Assembly: GCA_913048145.1 (NCBI GenBank)
Contig: CAJWVP010000196.1
Span: 1 to 5,779, forward strand
DNA from: an uncultured Rhodospirillaceae bacterium
GTDB lineage: Bacteria > Pseudomonadota > Alphaproteobacteria > Rhodospirillales > Casp-alpha2
Reading direction: 5' to 3'
DNA: 5,779 nucleotides
The translations under genes were made by a program, and so were the position numbers. Of this stretch, positions 1 to 5,779 are shown in pieces (position 1 is the first letter of the stretch; each line of letters starts with the position of its first letter). The notes under the pieces are model-generated. The model saw only the letters and a list, made by a program, of their open reading frames with translations, ran no database searches and had not been told where the DNA came from.

Positions 1-186
1 CGGCAACCCGAACGGCAGCGAATAACGGCTGTACCCGTAGGCGTATTTGGAAACGAAAAGGTAGTCGCCGACCAGCAGTGTCGGCACCATTGATCCCGAC
101 GGAATGGAAAACGGTTCGAACGCCGCCACGCGGATCGAAAGCGCGATCAATACCGCATAGATGACCGTGCGAAGGGTCTCTTTCAT
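1..186 (-). CDS. lepB: Signal peptidase I, N-terminal part (cut by window edge)
   Basis: Membrane-bound serine protease that removes signal peptides from exported proteins on the outer face of the inner membrane. Only the first 62 residues are in the window; the rest lies beyond position 1. A single hydrophobic anchor covers about residues 5-21 (LRTVIYAVLIALSIRVA). It is followed by the family box FEPFSIPSGSMVPTL, in which Ser32 (the S of SGSM) is the catalytic nucleophile, and then by VGDYLFVSKYAYGYSRYSLPFG, typical of alphaproteobacterial LepB. The lysine of the Ser/Lys dyad would lie in the missing part. The ATG at 186 is supported by a good Shine-Dalgarno, GGGGAG at 197-192 on the minus strand. 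The upstream same-strand gene ends at 419, so a 232-base gap with its own candidate promoter precedes lepB. Family assignment is very secure. Confidence 0.96.
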   Translation of the reverse strand, partial: MKETLRTVIYAVLIALSIRVAAFEPFSIPSGSMVPTLLVGDYLFVSKYAYGYSRYSLPFGLP

Positions 187-250
187 TGTCGCTCCCCAAG
201 GGTTGGCAGCCTGGATGGGTTTTCGGCGGCCGGGACCTGTACAGGGGCGC

Positions 251-280
251 GATATGGCCAGCCGAACCCCCGGCTGTCAA
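251..280 (-). promoter_or_regulatory. Candidate sigma-70 promoter of lepB with a dyad in its spacer
   Basis: The minus strand carries a perfect -35 hexamer TTGACA (280-275) and, 18 bases on, a weak -10 CATATC (256-251) matching TATAAT at three of six positions. It lies about 65 bases upstream of the lepB start. A 6-bp dyad, CAGCCG-N6-CGGCTG (259-276), fills most of the spacer and could be an operator or just a GC-rich coincidence. The -35 is seen directly; promoter function is inferred. Confidence 0.4.
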
Positions 281-321
281 GGGATGAGGGCTTGATTGGC
301 GGCGTATAAGGAGCTTGTTTT

Positions 322-350
322 CGTCGCCCTGAACGCGATCCAGGGCCCAT
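322..350 (+). repeat. REP-like palindromic element, copy A
   Basis: A 29-base element starting CGTCGCCCTGAAC and ending CAGGGCCCAT, with a 6-bp stem GCCCTG/CAGGGC around a 9-base loop. It aligns without gaps to the element at 383-411 on the opposite strand, with 22 of 29 positions identical. The stem bases at positions 5-6 and 24-25 are GC/GC here and AT/AT in the other copy, so pairing is kept. Short palindromes of this style are dispersed between genes in many alphaproteobacterial genomes; genome copy number cannot be seen here. Confidence 0.6.
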
Positions 351-372
351 AAAATGCATCGCTATGGATTTT
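351..372. repeat. AT-rich imperfect hairpin between the two REP-like copies
   Basis: AAAATGCAT (351-359) and ATGGATTTT (364-372) form a 9-base inverted repeat with one mismatch around the loop CGCT. It sits directly between the two palindromes, so 322-411 reads as three consecutive hairpins. It could be a linker within a mosaic repeat element. Function is unknown and a chance occurrence is possible. Confidence 0.35.
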
Positions 373-382
373 GACGATATTC

Positions 383-411
383 ATGGATCCTGAATCAAGT
401 TCAGGATGACG
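383..411 (-). repeat. REP-like palindromic element, copy B (inverted relative to A)
   Basis: On the minus strand it begins CGTCATCCTGAAC and ends TTCAGGATCCAT. The core is a perfect 8-bp stem, ATCCTGAA/TTCAGGAT (387-394 with 400-407), around a 5-base loop. It begins 8 bases beyond the stop codon of the minus-strand oxidoreductase gene, a usual place for REP elements, where they can protect or end the transcript 3' end. No T-run follows, so it is not a classic intrinsic terminator. Confidence 0.65.
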
Positions 412-418
412 TCCGATC

Positions 419-1066
419 CTAATTGGTCGCAGATGCCAGCCACTGATCCAGTGCGGGTTCCAGATTCTCCCACGGCCGGAAGCCGATGGTCAGCGCGACC
501 GGGTCTTCTCCCTCCGCGACGCCGACGAGTGTCGGGAAGCCGGTAATCTGCGAGCGCTGGGCGTAATAGAAATCGGCCAGCGTTTCCTGTTTCGTATCCT
601 GATCCTGAAAGGCGATTTCGAACTCACTCAGGGGGACGCCCACTTCATTGGCAAGTTCGGCCAGTACCTTCGGGTCGGTGGTGTCCTTGTTTTCGGCATA
701 AAACGCCTTGTGCAGCCTGGCCAGCATAGCAGGCGCCAGTTCCGGCGCGACGCGCCTGACCGCCACGACGGCCCGGCACGCGGGCTCGGTGTCGTAGGTG
801 AAATCGCTGCGTTCGAAGAACTTGAAGTCGAACGGCTGACCCGAGGCTTCGGCGACGTGCGTCCAATGGTTTCGCACGTAGTCCTTGTCCCGGTCGGTCA
901 TGGCGTGATCGGTGAACGGCCGAAGCCCGCCGACAAAGATCTGCAGGTCGGCCGTGTCGGCGGTTTTTTCCTTCACCCGGTCCATGACCGGCGAAAAGCC
1001 CCAGCACCACGAGCACATGGGATCGGCGAAATACAGCAGATGACGCAACGATTGCGCATCGGACAT
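419..1066 (-). CDS. DsbA-family thiol-disulfide oxidoreductase
   Basis: A 215-residue thioredoxin-fold protein of the DsbA type, closest in style to the predicted protein-disulfide isomerases of COG3531. The active site is near the N terminus: LLYFADPMCSWCWGFSP, with the redox pair Cys18 and Cys21 in a CSWC motif. The helical insertion spans about residues 55-150. The conserved cis-proline loop is GFPTL, with Pro178. There is no signal peptide or hydrophobic start, so a cytosolic location is likely, unlike periplasmic DsbA. The open frame runs upstream to 1432, but the ATG at 1066 is chosen because family members begin 10-20 residues before the CxxC and because earlier starts would run antisense through hemB. 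I see no strong Shine-Dalgarno. It is divergent from hemB, with 112 bases between starts. The substrate is unknown; an isomerase of the 2-hydroxychromene-2-carboxylate type is less likely because CxxC is intact. Confidence 0.92.
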   Translation of the reverse strand: MSDAQSLRHLLYFADPMCSWCWGFSPVMDRVKEKTADTADLQIFVGGLRPFTDHAMTDRDKDYVRNHWTHVAEASGQPFDFKFFERSDFTYDTEPACRAVVAVRRVAPELAPAMLARLHKAFYAENKDTTDPKVLAELANEVGVPLSEFEIAFQDQDTKQETLADFYYAQRSQITGFPTLVGVAEGEDPVALTIGFRPWENLEPALDQWLASATN

Positions 1067-1099
1067 GCCGTATGCCAGTCGATTTGAGCCGCCAAGGCA

Positions 1100-1128
1100 T
1101 TGACAAAAGCAGCGTCGAACGCAACGTT
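1100..1128 (+). promoter_or_regulatory. Possible hemB promoter
   Basis: A perfect -35 hexamer TTGACA lies at 1100-1105 in the divergent intergenic region. The base run 17 nucleotides downstream (AACGTT, 1123-1128) is a poor -10 and lies within an 8-bp perfect palindrome, CAACGTTG (1122-1129). The position, about 50 bases before the hemB start, is reasonable. Support rests on the -35 box alone. No matching promoter for the divergent oxidoreductase gene was seen. Confidence 0.3.
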
Positions 1129-1178
1129 GGCCTGTTTCCGACCGCCCGAAAACCCGACCACGGACCCCTGAGCAAACC

Positions 1179-2186
1179 ATGACCGACAGTTTCCCCCCTG
1201 CCCGCTTCCCCGCCACCCGCATGCGCCGCAACCGCCGCACCGACTGGCTGCGCCGGCTGGTGCGTGAGACCCAGGTGACTGTGGACGACTTGATCTGGCC
1301 CGTCTTCGTGGTCGATGGGGAAAGCCAGCGAGTGCCGGTGGAATCCATGCCTGGTGTCGACCGTCTGAGCTGCGACCTGATCGGCGAAGCGGTTGGCCAG
1401 GCCTGGGGCCTGGGCATCCCGATGGTCGCCATCTTCCCTTACACAGACGATAACCTGAAGACACCCGACGCCCGCGAAGCGGTCAATCCGGACAACCTGG
1501 TCTGCCGGGCTGTGTGCGCCATCAAGGACAGCGTTCCCGATATCGGAGTTATGTGTGATGTGGCGCTGGATCCGTTCAATTCCGATGGGCACGATGGCAT
1601 TGTCCAGGACGGCATCATCGTCAATGATGGATCGGTAGATGTCTTGTGCCAGCAGGCCCTAGTCCAGGCCCAGGCCGGCTGTGACGTGATCGCGCCCTCA
1701 GACATGATGGATGGACGCATCGGCGCGATCCGTGCTGCCCTGGACGGGGATGGCTTCGAACACGTGGCGATCATGTCCTACGCGGCCAAGTACGCCTCCG
1801 GATTTTATGATCCTTTCCGCGACGCCGTGGGTTCCGGTGATGCACTGAAGGGCGACAAGAAAACCTACCAGATGGACCCGGGTAACACGGACGAGGCGCT
1901 TCGCGAGGTGGCCTTGGATATCGCCGAGGGCGCCGACATGGTGATGGTCAAGCCGGGCCTGCCCTACCTGGACGTGGTTTGGCGGGTCAAGGAATCCTTC
2001 GGCATGCCCACCTTCGCCTACAACGTATCCGGCGAATACGCCATGCTGCGCGGCGCCGGCGAAGCAGGGCGGCTGGATTATCCCAAGGTCTTAATGGAAA
2101 CATTGGCTGCGTTCAAACGCGCTGGCGCGGATGGTATCCTCACCTATGGTGCCGTTGACGCGGCAAATTACCTCAAATCAGGTTAA
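1179..2186 (+). CDS. hemB: Delta-aminolevulinic acid dehydratase (porphobilinogen synthase)
   Basis: Cytosolic enzyme of tetrapyrrole synthesis that condenses two 5-aminolevulinate molecules into porphobilinogen, feeding heme, and cobalamin or siroheme where made. The gene is complete at 335 residues, normal for the family. The two active-site lysines are visible: Lys204 in SYAAKYASGFYDPFR and Lys258 in MVMVKPGLPYLD, the latter the Schiff-base lysine. The metal segment reads DVALDPFNSDGHDG (127-140). Where zinc enzymes such as E. coli HemB have three cysteines, this protein has Ala129, Asp131 and Asp139, the pattern of the zinc-independent, magnesium-type enzymes of alphaproteobacteria and plants. 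The N-terminal RFPATRMRRNRRTDWLRRLVRE is typical of this group. The ATG at 1179 has only a weak ribosome site (GAG 7 bases upstream), but the N-terminus fits homologues. It is convergent with the TRAP permease gene. Identification is essentially certain. Confidence 0.99.
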   Translation: MTDSFPPARFPATRMRRNRRTDWLRRLVRETQVTVDDLIWPVFVVDGESQRVPVESMPGVDRLSCDLIGEAVGQAWGLGIPMVAIFPYTDDNLKTPDAREAVNPDNLVCRAVCAIKDSVPDIGVMCDVALDPFNSDGHDGIVQDGIIVNDGSVDVLCQQALVQAQAGCDVIAPSDMMDGRIGAIRAALDGDGFEHVAIMSYAAKYASGFYDPFRDAVGSGDALKGDKKTYQMDPGNTDEALREVALDIAEGADMVMVKPGLPYLDVVWRVKESFGMPTFAYNVSGEYAMLRGAGEAGRLDYPKVLMETLAAFKRAGADGILTYGAVDAANYLKSG

Positions 2187-2687
2187 GGCCCCCTCCCCGG
2201 TGGATGCCCCTCAAACGGTTGATGTCGAGGACAACTATAAGGTTTTCCTTAAACCGGCAGACATCGCTGGAAAACTTCTGGCACATGGGGTCGAGGGTCG
2301 CCGAGTTACTCCCTCAAAAATGCGTCGGCAGACCCATTCCATCGCCGATCCAATCCGCCAGCAGCGTCTAGAGGCACTGCCCTGTTCCAGTTCGACAGCC
2401 ATAATTTCGCCGGTGTCCATTTCCTTCAGCGCCAGGCTCAAATGGGCGCGCACGTCTATTATCATGGCACTAAGCCTGTATAGGTTGATGGAGCCCGTCA
2501 CGTCTGGCTGCGCCAGCGGTATGGCGGCGAAGTTCTTTGGCGCAAGAATTTCCTAAAAGTTAAGCTTGAGAATACCGAATATCTTGATCTAGACAAAGAA
2601 AGTCAGGTAATCATCCAGGTCCTCACCGGGATGTTTGGCCGCGAATTAGAAAGATAGGAGAGAAAGACGGCTCGTGACTCTTTGTGG
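2187..2687. other. 501-base gap between convergent genes; no defensible gene
   Basis: It lies between the ends of hemB and the TRAP permease gene and looks more AT-rich than hemB. Two frames look coding-like without being convincing. On the minus strand, 2552-2235 is open; the only usable start before 2465 is a GTG at 2501 (88 residues, including ALKEMDTGEIMAVELEQ). It has no ribosome site and no recognised domain, and two stops interrupt the same frame just upstream. On the plus strand, 2484-2657 is open (57 residues, ending QVLTGMFGRELER) with strong codon-position bias, but has no start codon and follows an in-frame TAG. Either could be a gene remnant. No convincing terminator for either flanking gene was found; the best hairpin, TAAGG-TTTT-CCTTA at 2238-2251, is too weak. 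Confidence 0.5.
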
Positions 2688-5345
2688 TTATTTCGCCGCC
2701 GTTTGCCGCCCTATTTGCCAAGCCGTTAACTGCAGCAGTAAAATGGGCAGTGCCAGTACCATGCCGATGAAACCGGAATTCAATCCGGGCGCCACCACTA
2801 AGATCGCCGCAATGCCCAGCAACCAGCGGTGCCAAGGCCGCATGTCGGCAACGAAGTAACCTGTCAGGGCTGCGCCCAGCATGACGATACCTAAGGCACT
2901 GCCGCCGGTGGCGATGAAGAACTCCTCCCATGTAAAGTTGTCCAGCACCAACAACATTGACGGCGCGTACATGAATACGAAAGGCACAAGCGCCTTCGCC
3001 GCACCCAGCCGGAACGCCGTGTTGCCGGTCTGCATCAGTGGTGCCTGTGCGATGGTAGCGCCGGCGTAAGCGGCCAACGCCACAGGTGGGGTAATGTCTG
3101 CCAGGACGCCATAATAAAAGACGAAAAAATGTGTCTGCATGGCATCGACGCCAAGCACTGCCAAGGCCGGCGTCGCCATGGTGGCGAGCACCAGGTAGGT
3201 GGCGGTTGTCGGCAAGCCGGCGCCCATGATGATGCAGGATACTGCCACCAGAACTAGCGTCATAAACAGTGTCGCGGAATGCACCGTCAGCAAGCCGGTG
3301 GGATCAAGGGCGCTGATCAAGGCACCGAAATCTGACGCAAAGGCGTTGACCATTGCAGCGATGTTGAAAGGCGTGCCGGTCACGGTTAGAACACCGATAA
3401 TAATCCCCACCGTAGCCGCTGCCGCGCCAACAGAAAGCGCATACTTGCCGCCCATCTGGAAGGCATCGATAAATCCTCTGAGATTAATGGAGTCGCAAGC
3501 AATGTACTTGGTCGCGCGTTCTTCTTTGATGTTGAAGAACCGGCTAGCAGCCCATCCGATAAAGGTTTTGCCAAATCCCATGGAAAGTGCGGCGCTGATT
3601 GCCCAGAAGGCCGCCCAATAGGGCGTGTACCCACTGAAGATCATATAGATGATGCCTATGAACGGAATGAAGGTCAGCCAGCGGCTGGCCAGAACCTTCA
3701 TCAGCTTTGGCAATTCGTGATCGTGCAAGCCCCGAAGCCCCAGCCGCTTGGCCTCGAAATGTACCATGATCAGCACGCCCAGGAAGTGCATGGACGCCGG
3801 AATGATCGCCGCCAAGATGACGTTCTTCAGTGGAATTTCCAGGAACTCGACCATTAGGAAGGCCGCCGAACCCATGATGGGCGGGGTGATTTGTCCGCCG
3901 GTTGAAGCCGCCGCCTCGACCGCTCCGGCGAAGTGCGGTTTGTAGCCAATGCGCTTCATGGTCGGGATAGTGAGTGAGCCGGTCATCACCGTATTGGCGA
4001 TGGATGACCCAGAAATCATGCCCATCATGCCCGACGCCAATACGCTGACCTTGGCCGGTCCGCCAGCGAAACGCCCAGCGACGCAATGCGCTAGATCGAT
4101 AAACATTTGCCCCAGCCCGACGCGGATGGCGACCATGCCGAACAGCACGAAGTGGAACACGTAGGTGGCGACCACGAAAACCGGGCGGCCGTTGATGCCC
4201 TCGCCCTTCAGGTAAAGATGGTCAATGAGCGCCGGCCATGAGGTGCCCGGGTTGACCAGCGGATACTGGAAATACAGGCCAAACAGCGCATACATGACGA
4301 ACAGGTTGGTGATAATCGGAAGAGAGATACCCGACGTGCGCCGGGCCGCTTCAACAACGATCAAGACCAAGGCGGTCCCCATCAGGATGTCGAACAGGTG
4401 CGGATCGCCAATCCGGAAATTCAGCTCGTCCAGAACGCCGCCCATCCCTTCATAGGTGATGGCCACGTACATGGACGAAATGCCGATCAGCACGAACAAG
4501 AACCAATCGTAGTAAGGTACACCGCCGTGTCGCGCTGCATCCCGAGCCTTGGCTTCGGCGCCGGAAAGGTGGATAACGCCACGCACTACCGGCTCAAAAG
4601 CAATCAGAAAGGCGACGATACTGGCCGCCGTTATCAACTGCAGCCCGTCATTCTCCAGCCCCCAGGTAATGCCGCCGACGCCGCCACCGTAGTAATACCC
4701 GATGATTAGGTAGAACATGATGACGATAGGCATGCGCCGCTGTGCCTCGATAATTAGCGTCAGCATCATAACTGCGAGGCCCATGCGGATGGCTGGCGGC
4801 ACGCCGTTTTCGCCCCACAAGTTGTTACCGATGAAACCTAGGGAAATGCCAGCCATGAGCGCCATGAACAGTGCTAACATGGCGAGTAATACGTGGTCGG
4901 TGGTCGCGGATTTAGTGACGTGGCGGGTGGCGCAAAAGCGCCTCGAGAAATGGATGACGAGAATGAAGTAGGTAAACAGCGTTATGGCCGCGAATGTACC
5001 CATAATCCCGTAGAGGAAAATCGTTGGTACGCCGAGCTTGATCAAGTCAGGCCAGCGGATGGAGAGGTTTGTGGTGCCTGCGATTTGCCCGGCAGCGTCG
5101 ACGATCCGGTGCGGCGTGTAGACGAGGTAAATCAGGCCCAACACGAAAGCTAGGTGCACGCCAACATGCCAGTGGTGCTCCAATACGCCGAAACCGGCCG
5201 TATAGTAGTGAAATAGGGAGAGTAGGAACAAAAGGCCGATAACCAGCCATTTCGCCAGAGCGTAGGTATGCCGGAACTGCATTTCCGGGTCATATCGCTC
5301 TTCCAGTTCTTCGGCCGCTTTATAGTCAATTTTGGCGTCAGACAT
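2688..5345 (-). CDS. TAXI-type TRAP transporter, large fused permease
   Basis: Inner-membrane permease of a tripartite ATP-independent periplasmic transporter, fusing the small (DctQ-like) and large (DctM-like) parts. It takes substrate from the binding protein encoded upstream and imports it with an ion gradient, usually sodium. It has 885 residues with many membrane segments. The start ERYDPEMQFRH (16-26) and HLAFVLGLIYLVYTPHR (64-80) are typical of fused TAXI permeases. The DctM core shows the twofold pattern: GMISGSSIANT (442-452) with GGQITPPIMG (483-492), then GAGLPTTAT (708-716) with ADITPPVALA (749-758). About 190 extra residues (81-274) with 5-6 membrane segments lie between the usual N-terminal parts and appear to include a duplicated module. 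Hydrophobic helices also extend beyond the core (811-875). The ATG at 5345 is preferred over an in-frame ATG at 5441: it follows GGGGGGCGAAAGG (5360-5348), and the longer form would translate the intergenic hairpin. The substrate cannot be read from the sequence. Confidence 0.96.
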   Translation of the reverse strand: MSDAKIDYKAAEELEERYDPEMQFRHTYALAKWLVIGLLFLLSLFHYYTAGFGVLEHHWHVGVHLAFVLGLIYLVYTPHRIVDAAGQIAGTTNLSIRWPDLIKLGVPTIFLYGIMGTFAAITLFTYFILVIHFSRRFCATRHVTKSATTDHVLLAMLALFMALMAGISLGFIGNNLWGENGVPPAIRMGLAVMMLTLIIEAQRRMPIVIMFYLIIGYYYGGGVGGITWGLENDGLQLITAASIVAFLIAFEPVVRGVIHLSGAEAKARDAARHGGVPYYDWFLFVLIGISSMYVAITYEGMGGVLDELNFRIGDPHLFDILMGTALVLIVVEAARRTSGISLPIITNLFVMYALFGLYFQYPLVNPGTSWPALIDHLYLKGEGINGRPVFVVATYVFHFVLFGMVAIRVGLGQMFIDLAHCVAGRFAGGPAKVSVLASGMMGMISGSSIANTVMTGSLTIPTMKRIGYKPHFAGAVEAAASTGGQITPPIMGSAAFLMVEFLEIPLKNVILAAIIPASMHFLGVLIMVHFEAKRLGLRGLHDHELPKLMKVLASRWLTFIPFIGIIYMIFSGYTPYWAAFWAISAALSMGFGKTFIGWAASRFFNIKEERATKYIACDSINLRGFIDAFQMGGKYALSVGAAAATVGIIIGVLTVTGTPFNIAAMVNAFASDFGALISALDPTGLLTVHSATLFMTLVLVAVSCIIMGAGLPTTATYLVLATMATPALAVLGVDAMQTHFFVFYYGVLADITPPVALAAYAGATIAQAPLMQTGNTAFRLGAAKALVPFVFMYAPSMLLVLDNFTWEEFFIATGGSALGIVMLGAALTGYFVADMRPWHRWLLGIAAILVVAPGLNSGFIGMVLALPILLLQLTAWQIGRQTAAK

Positions 5346-5408
5346 GGCCTTTCGCCCCCCAGCCCGCGTGATGTAGAAATCGATCAACAAATAAATAGAT
5401 AAAGAAAG

Positions 5409-5438
5409 AGACCCGGGAGCGCGAACGCCCCCGGGCCT
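5409..5438 (-). terminator. Terminator-like hairpin inside the TRAP operon
   Basis: Read on the minus strand, AGGCCCGGGGGCG (5438-5426), the loop TTCG (5425-5422) and CGCTCCCGGGTCT (5421-5409) form a 13-bp stem with no mismatch and two G-U pairs. A T-rich but interrupted run, CTTTCTTTATCTATTTATTT, follows directly. It starts 18 bases after the binding-protein stop codon and ends 63 bases before the permease start. The likely role is partial termination or protection of the upstream mRNA end, so that more receptor than permease is made. The hairpin is seen directly; the role is inferred. Confidence 0.7.
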
Positions 5439-5456
5439 CATAAAATGGCTCTTCGA

Positions 5457-5779
5457 TTACTTGGCGCCGACTTCCTTGTAATATTTCTCTGCGCCCTTGC
5501 AGAGTGGGATCGGAACGCCGTCAAACGCCGTCTCGATGTTCATGGATTTGCCCTTGGCATGACCATTGGCAAGAATCTTGGCGGCTTTTTTGTTGCCGAA
5601 AAGGCCCTTTACCACGCCATAGTGCAAGTCTTCGGGCAGATTATTGCGCGACACCCAGAGTGCACCCACGGCGACGGTTTCGACGTCCGCATCATTGCCC
5701 TTGTAGGTGCCGCCTGGAATTACTGCTTTCGAATAGAACGGCGCCTTTTTGATCAGCGCGTCCCGTTGCGAACCGGACA
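5457..5779 (-). CDS. TAXI-family TRAP transporter solute-binding protein, C-terminal part
   Basis: Periplasmic receptor subunit of the transporter, which binds the substrate and delivers it to the permease encoded next. The window holds the last 106 residues and the TAA stop at 5457; the start and signal peptide lie beyond the right edge. Full-length family members are usually about 320-350 residues, so roughly a third is visible. Typical TAXI features are FYSKAVIPGGTYKGNDADV followed by VAVGALWVSRNNLPEDLHY, a helical stretch with KGLFGNKKAAKILANGHAKG, and the closing IETAFDGVPIPLCKGAEKYY. In this family VxTVAV is followed by a strand and the PED helix, and the protein ends with a PIPLHPGAxxYY-like motif. 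Here the usual His-Pro is replaced by Cys-Lys, leaving a lone cysteine near the C-terminus. A GTG at 5669 is an internal valine codon and not the start. Confidence 0.94.
   Translation of the reverse strand, partial: SGSQRDALIKKAPFYSKAVIPGGTYKGNDADVETVAVGALWVSRNNLPEDLHYGVVKGLFGNKKAAKILANGHAKGKSMNIETAFDGVPIPLCKGAEKYYKEVGAK

Noticed and set aside
1067..1432. Upstream extension of the oxidoreductase open frame, to a 337-residue protein
   Set aside because: It would run antisense through the first 250 bases of hemB, its translation is rich in Arg, Ser and Gly with no domain, and family members start just before the CxxC motif.
645..1592. Long minus-strand open frame across the oxidoreductase and hemB genes
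   Set aside because: It is a shadow frame: it overlaps two secure genes in other frames and its translation resembles no protein family.
2238..2251. Hairpin TAAGG-TTTT-CCTTA as the hemB terminator
   Set aside because: The stem is only 5 bp and AT-rich with no T-run after it, so it is too weak to call.
2131..2556. Plus-strand open frame overlapping the end of hemB
   Set aside because: It begins inside hemB in another frame, has no ribosome site, and its translation has low-complexity Ser/Ala/Arg content with no recognisable motif.
3199..5153. Several plus-strand open frames opposite the permease gene
   Set aside because: They are antisense shadows of a long gene with clear family motifs; none has a recognisable product or start signal.
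5346..5441. Longer permease start at the ATG at 5441 (917 residues)
   Set aside because: The added 32 residues translate the hairpin and are not typical of the family, and the ATG at 5345 has a better ribosome site and the expected ERYDPE N-terminus. It is kept only as a regulatory possibility.
5504..5752. Plus-strand open frame opposite the binding-protein gene
   Set aside because: It is antisense to a clear TAXI-family C-terminus, and its Arg/Ser/Cys-rich translation has no motif.

Overview
The window fits an alphaproteobacterium, probably of the Rhodospirillales or a related marine or soil lineage; this is inferred from protein style and not searched. The evidence is the signal peptidase I start (IPSGSMVPTLLVGDYLFVSK), a 5-aminolevulinate dehydratase with the metal-site variant common in this class, and a TAXI-type TRAP transporter. 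G+C is moderately high in the housekeeping genes and looks lower in the transporter half.

Layout from left to right. (1) Positions 1-186, minus strand: the N-terminal 62 residues of signal peptidase I (lepB), running off the left edge. (2) 187-418: a non-coding stretch with a candidate lepB promoter and, next to the stop codon of the upstream gene, an inverted pair of REP-like palindromes with paired stem changes. (3) 419-1066, minus: a cytosolic DsbA-fold thiol oxidoreductase with a CSWC active site. (4) 1067-1178: a short divergent intergenic region. (5) 1179-2186, plus: hemB, complete. (6) 2187-2687: about 500 bases between convergent genes with no gene I can defend. (7) 2688-5345, minus: a large fused TRAP permease of 885 residues. 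(8) 5346-5456: a spacer with a strong GC hairpin followed by a T-rich run. (9) 5457-5779, minus: the C-terminal 106 residues of a TAXI-family TRAP solute-binding protein, running off the right edge.

The binding protein and permease form one minus-strand operon: a periplasmic receptor captures an organic-anion-type substrate and hands it to the ion-driven permease. The hairpin between them could let the receptor be made in excess. hemB (tetrapyrrole synthesis), the oxidoreductase and lepB (protein export) are unrelated housekeeping functions that sit side by side.

I see no clearly new system. The observations most worth checking are an apparent tandem duplication of the small-subunit-like membrane module inside the permease, the REP-like doublet with compensatory changes, and the hairpin within the transporter operon.
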